Shown: positions 34,286 through 43,124, counted from the stretch's first letter. The stretch is DNA of 64,000 bases from Candidatus Thiodiazotropha sp. (ex Epidulcina cf. delphinae) (GCA_025656455.1 JAHXHS010000011.1:1-64000); one strand, 5' to 3'. A program made the numbers and translations. The notes: generated from the sequence alone by a model not told the origin.

Positions 34286-35545
34286 ATGATAACAACGGAT
34301 CTCAACCAGATAGTCATTGCGCTGACAGATACACTCGATCTGGTGGGCATCGATGAGGTCGCACATGGCAAAAGGGTTGGCTACATGGCGTTCAAATGCG
34401 CCTGCGAAATGGGATTGAACAAGGTTGAAAGGGAGCGTCTGTTCAAAATAGGCCTGCTGCATGACTGCGGAGTCTCCTCCACAAGGGAGCACAATTTTCT
34501 GGTAACCGAGTTACAGTGGGAGGGGGCTGATGAGCATGCAGCCGAAGGAGAGCGGATACTGCAGACCTTTTCTCTGTTTCAGGACTATACCGCTGTGGTC
34601 CGTTACCACCACACGCCATGGTGCGATCTGCAAGCCTTGAGCGAGATCGATTCGAAGGTGGCCCTGGATGCCAACCTGATCTTCCTCGTTGACAGGGTGG
34701 ATGCGAAATCGGCCGAACACTATTGCCGCGACCTGTTGGAAAAAACCGATGAGATTCGTGACTGGGTGGCAGGATTGTCAGGAAACTACTTTGCGCCTGA
34801 GTTGGTTGAAATCTTTTTACAGGCATCTGCATTCGATGCGTTCTGGCTTATGCTTGAACCGCCTCATCTTGAGCGGTTTATCTATGAGATGAACCAGCAT
34901 GTGGAGCCTTATGACCTTTCACAGAATGAAATCAAGCAGCTTTCCAGGATCTTTGCCTATATCGTCGATGCGAAAAGCTCATATACCGCCATGCACTCCC
35001 TGGGCGTCGCGTCCTTGTCGCGACACTTGGCTCAATTGGCGGGACTTGATGGGGACAAGATCGACAGAATAGAGATTGCCGGCCTGCTGCACGATATTGG
35101 CAAATTGCGTATTCCGGACGAGCTGTTGGATAAATCCGGAGCCTTGAGCAGCGATGAAAAGCAACTCATGCATCGGCATAGTTTTGAAACCTATCAGGTA
35201 CTGCGCAGAATCGATGGCTTCAGGGATATCGCACTTTGGGCAGCCTATCACCATGAAACCCCTGATGGCGGAGGATATCCTTTTGGTCGTCACGGTAGCG
35301 AGCTGGGAGTGGAAGCGCGCATCATTTCAGTAGCGGATGTATTTCAGGCGCTGGCCCAGAAACGACCCTATCGCCGAGCCATGAAGCCTTGGGAGATACT
35401 GCGATTTCTGAAACGGATGGCAGGCAACGGAAAGCTGGACAGGGAGATTGTCACTTTGGTTGAGCGAAATCTTCAGAGTTGCTACCTGTCCGCACTTGTC
35501 AATCAGGATGATAACCTTTTACCGCCTTCGTCTTATTCTTATTAA
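34286..35545 (+). CDS. Tandem HD / HD-GYP domain protein
   Basis: A 419-residue cytoplasmic protein with two phosphohydrolase domains. The N-terminal domain has HGKRVGYMAF, LLHDCGVSS and RYHHTPW, an HD core. The C-terminal domain has HSLGVASL, LLHDIGKLRIPDELLDK near 267, HRHSFETY, YHHETPDGGGYP and SVADVFQALAQKRPYR, a full HD-GYP domain with GGGYP in place of the usual G-x-GYP spacing seen as GSGYP. It is likely a c-di-GMP phosphodiesterase, with the first domain regulatory or catalytic. No receiver domain is present. The stop TAA coincides with the start of a 27-bp palindrome. Its start has no strong ribosome binding site. Confidence 0.82.
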   Translation: MITTDLNQIVIALTDTLDLVGIDEVAHGKRVGYMAFKCACEMGLNKVERERLFKIGLLHDCGVSSTREHNFLVTELQWEGADEHAAEGERILQTFSLFQDYTAVVRYHHTPWCDLQALSEIDSKVALDANLIFLVDRVDAKSAEHYCRDLLEKTDEIRDWVAGLSGNYFAPELVEIFLQASAFDAFWLMLEPPHLERFIYEMNQHVEPYDLSQNEIKQLSRIFAYIVDAKSSYTAMHSLGVASLSRHLAQLAGLDGDKIDRIEIAGLLHDIGKLRIPDELLDKSGALSSDEKQLMHRHSFETYQVLRRIDGFRDIALWAAYHHETPDGGGYPFGRHGSELGVEARIISVADVFQALAQKRPYRRAMKPWEILRFLKRMAGNGKLDREIVTLVERNLQSCYLSALVNQDDNLLPPSSYSY

Positions 35546-35571
35546 CCCGGCAACCTATTAGGGTGCCGGGT
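35545..35571. mobile_element. 27-bp minimal palindrome at the end of the HD-GYP gene
   Basis: ACCCGGCAACCTATTAGGGT-GCCGGGT, identical to 14610-14636. Left TA (35543-35544) supplies the first two bases of the stop codon; the right flank is TC instead of TA. Confidence 0.78.
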
Positions 35572-35870
35572 TCATAACCCAACGCGGGCTTCTGAAAACA
35601 CCAAACAATGTGAAACAACCACACGAGTTGGCACTGAGTAGATTTCACACTGTGAAAAGAAATCTTCAATAGTATCTCGTACTTTGCCCGCCCCCTGGAA
35701 GTTGGTCAAAAAGGGAGGTGGGGAATAGCGCTTCCAGTTGACTCATATCGCCATAGCGTCGAATCGCCCGAATTCAAAGGCCCAAGCCTGTTCCCGGTTT
35801 ACCTTATCCAAAATTGTATTTGGCTGTAGGAATCATTCAGTACAAAGAGGGTATGCGCGACTCCAGCCAA
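35572..35870. other. Gap between two convergent genes
   Basis: No gene or strong hairpin seen. It separates the HD-GYP gene from the 3' end of the minus-strand biosynthesis-like operon. Confidence 0.4.
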
Positions 35871-36857
35871 TCAATCCTCATCCACATCCAACTGAAAACG
35901 ACCGATTTCACGCATGATGAAACTGACCGCAGCCTTGAACACCTCCCTGTCTCTTTCTCCAAGAATCATCAGGTTTTTGAGATGGGGATAGCTCCATCGT
36001 CCCATGGTCGCAGCGGCGTAGCCGGCCTCTTTATGTTCTTCCAGAACCGATTTGAACACGCAATCCCACAAGACCGCGGACGGTATCCCCAGGGCGGCCG
36101 CGATATGGGAGGGTCCGGTGTCGAAACCGATATAAATATCGCTTGCCCAAATGAGGACCATCATTTGGCGGATGGTGGTTTGCGGTGCAAAGATATCCAG
36201 GGGTTTGTGGCTGAGTCTTTCATTCCCTACCTGGAAAAAACCGGCCCGACCCTCCAGCTTTTCCAGCAGTCTTTCCCAGTTGTCGAGATGCCAGGGACTA
36301 TCAGGGCGGCTGGATGAACGCCCATAGGGGCAGAGACAGACCAGCGGTCTTCGCAGATGGGCGAGGGTATCCAGGGCCCAGGCTTGTTCGTCGGTGGTGA
36401 GAAAGAGTTCGCCTGTCAGACGCCGTGGGGTGAGGTCGTAAGCGCGACAGATGTTTTCAATCACATGGCCGGCCTGGCAGAAGTTGTCCATCTCGGCGCT
36501 GACCGTTTCCATGATGCCTGGATCGATGGCGTCGGCATTGACGATCTCATCGATGTAGGGGTTGTGCTCCCAGATGGGGTTGAAGGACTCGCCTTCGGCC
36601 CGGCCGAGGAGCTTGGCGTAACGGTCGCTCGGGAATCGTCCCGTCAACAGCCGTATGCGCTTTCCCTTTTGTCTGGAGAGGGCCGATACCAGAGGGGTGT
36701 AGCAGACGAGGCTGCCAAGCCCGATCCGGCTCGGCACGGCGAGATCGCATCCCTGCCGTTGCGCATGCATACGGGAAAAATGGAAGGGAGGTGTGTCGAG
36801 TAGCCTCGGGGGGTAGGGTTCCATCGGCTTTTCGGTTTGAAAAGGAGTTTTGTTCAT
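35871..36857 (-). CDS. Family 9 glycosyltransferase (heptosyltransferase-like)
   Basis: A 328-residue GT-B enzyme. The GT9 features are the N-terminal IGLGSLVCYTPLVSAL, the central LVCLCPYGRSSSRPDSPWHL (the nucleotide-sugar site region) and the C-terminal YIGFDTGPSHIAAALGIPSAVLWD, which carries the conserved DTGxxH acceptor/donor motif. Relatives transfer heptose to lipopolysaccharide, but this copy is at the end of an operon with a racemase-like protein, a ligase and an ATP-grasp enzyme, so it may glycosylate another product. It follows the ATP-grasp gene after 72 bases. No ribosome binding site is obvious at 36857. Confidence 0.78.
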   Translation of the reverse strand: MNKTPFQTEKPMEPYPPRLLDTPPFHFSRMHAQRQGCDLAVPSRIGLGSLVCYTPLVSALSRQKGKRIRLLTGRFPSDRYAKLLGRAEGESFNPIWEHNPYIDEIVNADAIDPGIMETVSAEMDNFCQAGHVIENICRAYDLTPRRLTGELFLTTDEQAWALDTLAHLRRPLVCLCPYGRSSSRPDSPWHLDNWERLLEKLEGRAGFFQVGNERLSHKPLDIFAPQTTIRQMMVLIWASDIYIGFDTGPSHIAAALGIPSAVLWDCVFKSVLEEHKEAGYAAATMGRWSYPHLKNLMILGERDREVFKAAVSFIMREIGRFQLDVDED

Positions 36858-36929
36858 CGCTATCTGTCTTGGGCGCTCTTTCTGGGCTTAAACGGCATGT
36901 TTCACCAGGGATCGGGTGAGAGGTCAGGG

Positions 36930-38156
36930 TTAAGGGGGGAGCGGCGCCGATGGGGTCAATACCGGGGCCACATAGAATTCATCACAATGGGTTTCCTGCA
37001 GATAGCCCCGCATGCCGGAGTATTCCCCATCGGTGAAAAAGAGTCGGACAAGGGCCATGCGCGCTGTTCTTTCTCCCGTCGCGGTCAGAAACGGCCGCTT
37101 TTGCGGCCGGCAATAGGCTTGGGCGATGTAGTGCTCGGCCTGGCTGTCCATAATCCGGGCGACGGCTTCTCGGGCTGGTTTGATCAGGATGCCATTGGCG
37201 CCGTAATCCTTGATCGGTTTTAAGACCAGTTGTTCCTCGCCTCCGAAGGCGTGCAGGAGATCCTCTACGGAGGTGTAGTCCGATACCCTGGCGGCATGGA
37301 GTCGAATGCTTTCGATATTCTCAATATCCTCTCGGGCTAATTGGTACCTGGGATGGTGGATCGCCATGCAGTCGGTCAGCAGTGCCTTGGTGGCTAAACG
37401 GGCGCCCGACGGGTTTGGGAAAAAACGCTGGGGATGTGACTGGAGGAGCTGATGAAAGGTTGTGAACGCTTCGCTGTTTTTATCCCACACAAAGGGGATG
37501 AGCAGATTATAGATCCGGTCAAATGTCTCCCCATTGTGGAAGAACGCGCCATGCCCCTGCTCCAGCTCATTGGCGTATACCACCTTGCCGTAGATACCGA
37601 AGCTGTCCAGGATCTGTTCCAGGTAACGGTAGCAGGTCAGGTGTATGCCGCTGGATGGGAGATGGCTGACGGTGATGGCGATGCGGTTGAAGGTGAAATC
37701 ATCGCTGATGGCTCTGACCATGCGCTCATTGAATGCCTGGCTCGTGGAGCAGGCGCGGTGATAACCGAAATGGTGGCAGAATCGCTCCTCCATCAGTTCC
37801 ACGAGAGCGATCCTTCCCGCCGGTCCCATGTTGATTTCCAGCAGCTTGGGGCCCTGATCGGTGAGATAGTAGTCGGCGCATCCGAAGTAGTCCCTTGGGG
37901 TGATGGGCGGTTGCGCCAGTGACCAGGGTATCGCTTCGGTCTGGTTTTGGTAGGCGGTGGAGGCGAGGAAGCGTAACAGGGAGCCGGTGGTGGCCGACAG
38001 GCGTTGAATGAGCTGAGGTTCCAGAAAGAGTGGCGCTCGGCTGATGGTGTATCCGGTGCCCACTTTTTGTTCCAGCTCGTGCCGATATCTGTCGTATTTA
38101 CCGGGGTCGAAGCCTTTGAAATAGTCGTCATAAAGCATCTGCATGGGGGCACTCAC
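36930..38156 (-). CDS. ATP-grasp-type ligase of unknown substrate
   Basis: A 408-residue protein. LLEINMGPAGRIALVEL near 105 and QLVLKPIKDYGANGILI near 300 resemble Mg-ATP-binding strands of ATP-grasp enzymes, and RMALVRLFFTDGEYSGMRGY follows. The order, with an acidic metal-type motif before the KPxxxYGxxG lysine loop, suggests a glutathionylspermidine-synthase-like or otherwise rearranged ATP-grasp fold. Such enzymes join a carboxylate to an amine through an acyl phosphate. The GTG start overlaps the stop of the ANL ligase gene (GTGA). The substrate is unknown; the family call is by motif only. Confidence 0.55.
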   Translation of the reverse strand: MSAPMQMLYDDYFKGFDPGKYDRYRHELEQKVGTGYTISRAPLFLEPQLIQRLSATTGSLLRFLASTAYQNQTEAIPWSLAQPPITPRDYFGCADYYLTDQGPKLLEINMGPAGRIALVELMEERFCHHFGYHRACSTSQAFNERMVRAISDDFTFNRIAITVSHLPSSGIHLTCYRYLEQILDSFGIYGKVVYANELEQGHGAFFHNGETFDRIYNLLIPFVWDKNSEAFTTFHQLLQSHPQRFFPNPSGARLATKALLTDCMAIHHPRYQLAREDIENIESIRLHAARVSDYTSVEDLLHAFGGEEQLVLKPIKDYGANGILIKPAREAVARIMDSQAEHYIAQAYCRPQKRPFLTATGERTARMALVRLFFTDGEYSGMRGYLQETHCDEFYVAPVLTPSAPLPP

Positions 38157-39652
38157 GATTTGGGATAACCTCGATCGCTTCCGGCCAGCAACTCGGCCAG
38201 TTCCAGCCGTTTGATCTTGCCAAGATCGGTCAGGGGAAATTGGTCCAGGATATAGATAGCGGCGGGCACCTTGTAGGCGGAGAGGCGCTTGCGACAGGCG
38301 TCGATCAGCCCCGTTGCGATGCGGTTTTTCAGCCGTTCATCCGGATGCGGCGCTTTCAGGGTGACGGCGGCCCCTATCCTGTGGTAGGACTCGCTGTCGG
38401 GGATCGGCACCACGGCGCAGGTGTCGACGCCCTCCTGGGCGTTGATGACGGACTCGATCTCACCGGGCATACACTTCAGGCCGTCGATGCTGATAGTCTC
38501 TTTTATCCTGCCGGTGACAAAGAGGCGTCCTGTCTCGTCGAAGTAGCCGAGGTCACCGCTATGAAACCAACCCTCCTGGTCTACCGCCGCTCCCTCGCCA
38601 TTCCAGTAGCCGGAGGTGACATTCTCCCCCCTGATGCAGATTTCCCCCAATTGCGGAGTGTCCGCGCAGGGGGCGATCTTTACCTCCACGGAGGGTGCGG
38701 GAAAACCGGTGGCCTGTTCATACCCGGGACTCTCCCGGCAGATGTTGAGTACGCTTCGACTCGCTTCCGTCAAGCCATAGTAGGTGCAGAAGCGTAGATT
38801 CGGCAGTAGTTGCAACAGGCTTTGGATGGTCTCCTGTTTCATGGGAGTCACATTGGCCAGCATGTAGCGTAAGCCTTGCCCCTTCTTCACCAGGGCATCA
38901 CGGTGTCTGCCGAGTAGTCCGTGCACAATCCTCGGTGTGACGAGAAGGCCGGTGATCTGTTTTTGCGCGATGGTGTCGAGCATCATCTCCAGCTCCCGAT
39001 CCTTGATATCCGCCATGAACCAGGGGAGTAGCTCGATGGCATTTCCTAGCACGATTGCCGCATGAAGGTGGCCGGAGCCTCCGGTAGAGCCCAGCGGCAT
39101 GAAGATCAGTTCATGGTCACCCGGTTTCATGCCGGCGAGGCCGATGAGTGTGCGGGTGACGAACAAAAGGTTCTCCTGAGTGGTGATTACCGCCTTGGGT
39201 GTCGAGGTCGTTCCGCTGGTGAACATCAGATAGGCGGTCGGGTGGGGGCGTAGTTGGGGGCGGATTGCCTGTGTATCCTCGATCTCGTCCGACAAGAGCA
39301 GGGTCTTGACGCCTTGGATGGTGAGATCGCTACGCGTCGTCACGATCAGCTTGGCTCCGGTATGGGAGGCAGCGAAGGCTACATGAGAAGAGGGATGTTC
39401 CGGGTAGAGGTGGACGGTTATGGTGCCTAGAGTGAGATTCGCCAGGTAGGCGGCGACATGGAGATGCTTTTTGTCCAGATAGAGTACCACCCGGTCCCCA
39501 TGTGACACTCCCTCCGCGGCTATCCGGAAGGCGAGGGTGCTGACCAGGCCTCCGAATCGGCGGTAACTATAGCGTTGGCTGTCCTCGGTAATGAAGGGTT
39601 GTTCCGGCGTCTGGTCCACCCAATGCCAAAAATGGTCAATGATGCCGTTCAT
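38153..39652 (-). CDS. ANL-superfamily acyl/aryl adenylate-forming ligase
   Basis: A 499-residue AMP-forming ligase. Core motifs are complete: A3 YLMFTSGTTSTPKAV near 128, A5 YYGLTEASR near 292, A7 WFHSGDLGYFDETGRLFVTGR near 377, A8 ETISIDGLKCMPGEIE near 400, and the A10 catalytic Lys in LTDLGKIKRLE near the end. It activates a carboxylic or amino acid as an adenylate and then transfers it to CoA, a carrier protein or an amine. No carrier-protein gene is visible next to it. Both ends overlap neighbouring genes by 4 bases (ATGA upstream, GTGA downstream), showing tight coupling to the racemase and ATP-grasp genes. Confidence 0.9.
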   Translation of the reverse strand: MNGIIDHFWHWVDQTPEQPFITEDSQRYSYRRFGGLVSTLAFRIAAEGVSHGDRVVLYLDKKHLHVAAYLANLTLGTITVHLYPEHPSSHVAFAASHTGAKLIVTTRSDLTIQGVKTLLLSDEIEDTQAIRPQLRPHPTAYLMFTSGTTSTPKAVITTQENLLFVTRTLIGLAGMKPGDHELIFMPLGSTGGSGHLHAAIVLGNAIELLPWFMADIKDRELEMMLDTIAQKQITGLLVTPRIVHGLLGRHRDALVKKGQGLRYMLANVTPMKQETIQSLLQLLPNLRFCTYYGLTEASRSVLNICRESPGYEQATGFPAPSVEVKIAPCADTPQLGEICIRGENVTSGYWNGEGAAVDQEGWFHSGDLGYFDETGRLFVTGRIKETISIDGLKCMPGEIESVINAQEGVDTCAVVPIPDSESYHRIGAAVTLKAPHPDERLKNRIATGLIDACRKRLSAYKVPAAIYILDQFPLTDLGKIKRLELAELLAGSDRGYPKS

Positions 39653-40632
39653 TGCAGCCCCTTCAGCAGGCTGGCCAGCGGGTCGACAATGTCTGTCTCA
39701 CGCAAAAAGCCGGCGACACGGTCATATCCGGTATGGGCGATCACTAGCTTCAGGAGTAACGGGATCTCCGTGCAGCCTGCGATGATACAGTCGATTTTTC
39801 TTAAATCCTCTTCGAAGGCATGGAAGCAGGCGCATCCGGCCTGTCGCGCCAGTTCGATATTCTGTCCCTTGATGCCATAGCGAATGGCGATTTCGAGCCA
39901 CGCTTGCGCTTGTTGCGCCGGGGTGACCGGGGTAATGTCGCGCCGGTAGAGGGCCTCGGTGTAGAGTTCGGCGGCGTAAGTACCCTTTGTAGCCAGAATC
40001 AGTGCGCGCCGATGGCCGAGTCGTTGAGTCTCGTCGGCAGCGGCAGAGATCAGGGAGTGGATAGTGACGTGTTTCTCTTCGGCAATGGGTGTGGCCAGGA
40101 ATCGATTCGAGGCGGCAGGCAGAAAATAGTGTGCGGTATTGCAGAGCAGAATGGCTTCTCCCATGGGTTCTTCGATCATCGTCGCCCCCTTGATCAGGGC
40201 GTGAGCAATGGAGATGATGACCTGAGTCTCTGTTCGTTTGGATAGCAGGGCATGCTGGGCGGTGATCGCCGTTGTACGGCATGGCGTGCCACAGGCCTGG
40301 AAGAGTAGGATCCGCCTTTGCCCTCGGAATCGCCTGCACGCCATCTCGAAACCGGTAAGTCCGGCAAGGGGGCCCATGCCGCCGATCAGCAATAAGGGGG
40401 GACGTGCCGGAGCCTCTGGTGAGAGGCTGATGATCTCCACTGGATGATCCTGATCCCGGTAGACCCCGCCACAGCGACGGATCTCTTCGGCTGTGTGGCG
40501 GATTGACTGACGCCTTCTGGCGATTCCGAGCAAAGCGTCATCGAGGGTGGCGTAATGCTTGGGAGTGATGTGGCAATATTGGGTTGTATGGATCCGGGTC
40601 GGATCATTGGTCTGCGCCGCACCAGCCCGCAT
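39649..40632 (-). CDS. Aspartate/glutamate racemase family protein
   Basis: A 327-residue protein. The two catalytic-cysteine regions of the Asp/Glu racemase superfamily are visible: ILLCNTAHYFLPAAS near 160 and IAGCTEIPLLLK near 285, together with GGMGPLAGLTGFE near 85. A 75-residue N-terminal extension (QTNDPTRIHTTQYCHITPKH...) is not typical of racemases, which are about 230 residues. It would interconvert L and D forms of an acidic amino acid or act as a related Cys-pair enzyme. The ATG at 40632 follows AGGTG by about 6 bases and sits 3 bases after the stop of a 42-codon ORF. It is coupled to the ANL ligase. Confidence 0.8.
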   Translation of the reverse strand: MRAGAAQTNDPTRIHTTQYCHITPKHYATLDDALLGIARRRQSIRHTAEEIRRCGGVYRDQDHPVEIISLSPEAPARPPLLLIGGMGPLAGLTGFEMACRRFRGQRRILLFQACGTPCRTTAITAQHALLSKRTETQVIISIAHALIKGATMIEEPMGEAILLCNTAHYFLPAASNRFLATPIAEEKHVTIHSLISAAADETQRLGHRRALILATKGTYAAELYTEALYRRDITPVTPAQQAQAWLEIAIRYGIKGQNIELARQAGCACFHAFEEDLRKIDCIIAGCTEIPLLLKLVIAHTGYDRVAGFLRETDIVDPLASLLKGLQ

Positions 40633-40635
40633 TTT

Positions 40636-40764
40636 TCACACCTGGTCGTAACAAGAGACATCAAGGGTTCGTGAGGAGTGGATTTCACGACCGAATAAAA
40701 AACGCTCAGTGCGCGCCATCGGGCTGTTGCGATCGATGGCAAGTGAGCAATGCGGACTAGGCAT
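40636..40764 (-). CDS. Candidate 42-residue ORF in the biosynthesis-like operon
   Basis: Between the diiron-protein gene and the racemase gene one frame is open from an ATG at 40764, which overlaps the last two codons of the upstream gene, to a TGA at 40638-40636, three bases before the racemase ATG. It would encode MPSPHCSLAIDRNSP then MARTERFLFGREIHSSR and TLDVSCYDQV. Both ends fit the tight overlap style of the operon, so the gap is fully used. There is no strong ribosome binding site; translation could be by coupling, or from the internal Met16. Function unknown; a small partner or precursor peptide is possible, chance is also possible. Confidence 0.4.
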   Translation of the reverse strand: MPSPHCSLAIDRNSPMARTERFLFGREIHSSRTLDVSCYDQV

Positions 40765-41581
40765 CTTCATCATCCATCAAGCGGACGAGGCTGCCCATGA
40801 TCCGGCTCATCCGGTCGAGATATTCCGTAGAGACTGCATGCACCATAGTGGGATCCATGGAGAACCCCTGTGCCTGGTTGGCATGATCCAGCGCGTCGAT
40901 GCAGCAATGGAAGTGGTCTACTTCCACATCGCTGGTGACATGACATTTGATATAGATGGAGAGGCGCTGGCACTGGTGGTTGTCGTAACCATAGTGTTGG
41001 CTGAAGATGTTATTGAAATGCTCGAGGGCATAGGTGTACTCACCATGATTGAAGATTTCGCTGAACATGTTGGTCAGCAAACCGATGGAGAGATCCTGCT
41101 CGATCATGTTGTCACGGATCCAAACCTTGAACTCAGCAGCCTCGGGCAGATTGTATTGTTCTGAATACCAAGCGTCACCGTTGCACAGGGCATTGGCCAT
41201 CTCATCATAAAGTTGGGCATGGTTCAGTTCAAAGCGGCCATCCAGATTGAGGTCCTCATGGCTGGTTTCCGCATTTCGTGCGGCTGCCATGAAATAGTGA
41301 TCACGAGCCGTGCCATCCGCCGTTTTGGCCAAACGATGCAGTCGGCAAGTGAGTCCATAGATCGGCAACATTTTGAGGTGGGTGCTATGCCACGATTTCA
41401 TGAATGTGCAGGTCATCATGGGTGACCAGCGCTTATCAGCAAAGCGCTTGAATCCACTCTCAATGGACTCCAGTTGAGATTTCGATTGATGAAAACCCTC
41501 GGTGAGCGCATCCCGCAAGGGGTTGTCGGGAAGGGAGTGAATGATGGGAGAAACGATGCTGGAGATTGAGTGTTGATCCAT
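40757..41581 (-). CDS. Haem-oxygenase-like diiron (iron-containing redox enzyme) family protein
   Basis: A 274-residue helical protein. Candidate metal ligands are in ETSHED near 105 (ExxH), EIFNHGEY near 180, and HVTSDVEVDHFH near 225, which matches the C-terminal H-x3-D...H pattern of haem-oxygenase-like diiron oxidases/oxygenases. These enzymes use O2 for decarboxylation, desaturation, N-oxygenation or C-C cleavage in natural-product pathways. The ATG at 41581 is preferred to 41587 because AAGGAG lies 7 bases before it and only 1 base before the other. It is the first gene of the operon; an 800-base gap upstream should hold the promoter. Confidence 0.68.
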   Translation of the reverse strand: MDQHSISSIVSPIIHSLPDNPLRDALTEGFHQSKSQLESIESGFKRFADKRWSPMMTCTFMKSWHSTHLKMLPIYGLTCRLHRLAKTADGTARDHYFMAAARNAETSHEDLNLDGRFELNHAQLYDEMANALCNGDAWYSEQYNLPEAAEFKVWIRDNMIEQDLSIGLLTNMFSEIFNHGEYTYALEHFNNIFSQHYGYDNHQCQRLSIYIKCHVTSDVEVDHFHCCIDALDHANQAQGFSMDPTMVHAVSTEYLDRMSRIMGSLVRLMDDEDA

Positions 41582-42068
41582 GGCCATGCTCCTTAACCGA
41601 CTATCCGTGGATATACAAATCTAAGTTTGAGTTAGTATTCTTGCACGCCAATATGCCATGTTCAGCCATTGTGTGCCGGATTATTAGCGAACTATTCGAA
41701 AGATTAAAACTGATTATTTATTGCGATGCAATCAGAATATCCACTGGTCATAATTAGCTGAGGTTTCCAATTAAAGAGGAGTCTCGAACTCTACATGGAT
41801 GAGGTTTATCGTATGCACGCTGAAAACGTCAAACAGTATAGGACACCACACTAGCATAAAGACCTTATTTATTGAGCAGTGATTAAAAAATTACTTTGGG
41901 TCGGGCTGAGGCTTGTGTATCAAGAGATAATTATGACGAGTAAAAAATAGTTGTCGGGGCGGTCATCGAAAAACGCGCTGAGAAAATTGCTTCACGGAAA
42001 TGGTTTGTTAAGCGGTGCTGAGAATGGGCAAAGAATTCTGGAAAGAGTCTTAAGTTAACTATTAACCC
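41582..42068. other. AT-rich upstream region of the biosynthesis-like operon
   Basis: No gene supported. It includes a single GTGTRGTGT-family tip (GGACACCACAC then TA, 41841-41853) and a left ACCCGG tip (ATTAACCCGGC at 42061-42071). The AT-rich 41620-41760 is the likely promoter region for the minus-strand operon. Confidence 0.45.
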
Positions 42069-42254
42069 GGCTCTATCGGGGAAGCAGCAACAGTTCTTTA
42101 CCGATTCCATGGCATTCGGCCCGGACTCTACTACGCAGATCTCGGCGGTATTGAAAATTTGCGGTATCTGGAGCCATTGGCCATGGTATGGATTACACAT
42201 TTCTTCAACCAAGGGTTCAATACTAACCATGCCTTCAAACTGTTAAGAAAATAA
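42069..42254 (+). pseudogene. Possible C-terminal gene remnant beside a repeat tip
   Basis: Immediately after an ACCCGG-family tip a plus-strand frame without start codon reads GSIGEAATVLYRFHGIRPG, LYYADLGGIENLRYLEPLAM and VWITHFFNQGFNTNHAFKLL to TAA at 42252-42254. The residue mix is protein-like, but the family is not recognised. The upstream part is stopped by TAA in the repeat. Confidence 0.3.
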
Positions 42255-42401
42255 CTGAACCGCCTGTGTGTGAGAAGCTATATGGGCGGTGATCTGGAGA
42301 AACTCGCCGAGTGAATATCTCCTATGCGGGACTCAGGAAGTCCCGCGAAGCCTGCCTGTGTTTCAGGCCAGGGGGCAGTGGGCCGGTAATGACCGGGCAG
42401 G

Positions 42402-43124
42402 TCAGCTGGCGAGTGAAGATTGGTAATTATAGGCTTGTTTGTACCTATTATATTCATCGACCACACGCTGCATGGTTTCTGCCTGGTAGGTCCGTAAACC
42501 GCGCAGGGCCATATATTTTGCGCCTCGTCCCACTTCTTCGCCCTCTTCGAGGAATCGGAAATCCAACCGGACAGTCCCTTTCTTGCCTTGTACGTCGAGG
42601 CTGGCGCCGGTGGATTCCAAATTGGGTTGACGGAGGTCCAGGCGGTCGAGACTGATTTCCATGCTTTTGTACATGATGAGGGGGCGGGCCGGATTGATCA
42701 TCACTCCCTGTCGGGCCATCAGTGGGACCAGGATATCCGGGAAGGTCTTGCCGGAAAAGGCCACATAGCTCCTGGAGAGGTTGTCGATCAGGGTCTGGTC
42801 ACGGGTGAGTTCGCCCTCTCGATGAATGGTGAGATAGCGTTTTCCTTCATCGTCCACCACATCGATCGTCGGCGATCCGCTCTCGGGAAAGATCACATCG
42901 TTGTCATTGACCATGCCTGAGAACTCGATTTGCATTTGCCGGCTGAGGCCGAGACGGTCGAGCACCACGGAGAACATCAGGTCGCCGGGCACACAGAACA
43001 TCTTGGCATCCGTATCGTGTAACGGATTGAAATCGTTCGCGATCTCTTTGGCGAAGCGGCTTGCCTGATCTCGTGTGAAACTGATCCGGCCACCCTTCAC
43101 GGTGTAGAAATTGGTCAACACCAT
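42402..43124 (-). CDS. DUF3581 family protein
   Basis: A 240-residue protein matching the gammaproteobacterial DUF3581 family: FYTVKGGRISFTRDQASRFAKEIA at the N-terminus (shortened here: FTRDQASRFAKEIANDFNPLH), FCVPGDLMFSVVL, and SFSGMVNDNDVIFP-like FSGMVNDNDVIF. The GDLMF/FNPLH motifs and size suggest a double hot-dog fold, as in acyl thioesterases or dehydratases, but no activity is established. AGGA lies 8-9 bases before the ATG at 43124. It is divergent from the amidohydrolase gene. Confidence 0.85.
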   Translation of the reverse strand: MVLTNFYTVKGGRISFTRDQASRFAKEIANDFNPLHDTDAKMFCVPGDLMFSVVLDRLGLSRQMQIEFSGMVNDNDVIFPESGSPTIDVVDDEGKRYLTIHREGELTRDQTLIDNLSRSYVAFSGKTFPDILVPLMARQGVMINPARPLIMYKSMEISLDRLDLRQPNLESTGASLDVQGKKGTVRLDFRFLEEGEEVGRGAKYMALRGLRTYQAETMQRVVDEYNRYKQAYNYQSSLAS

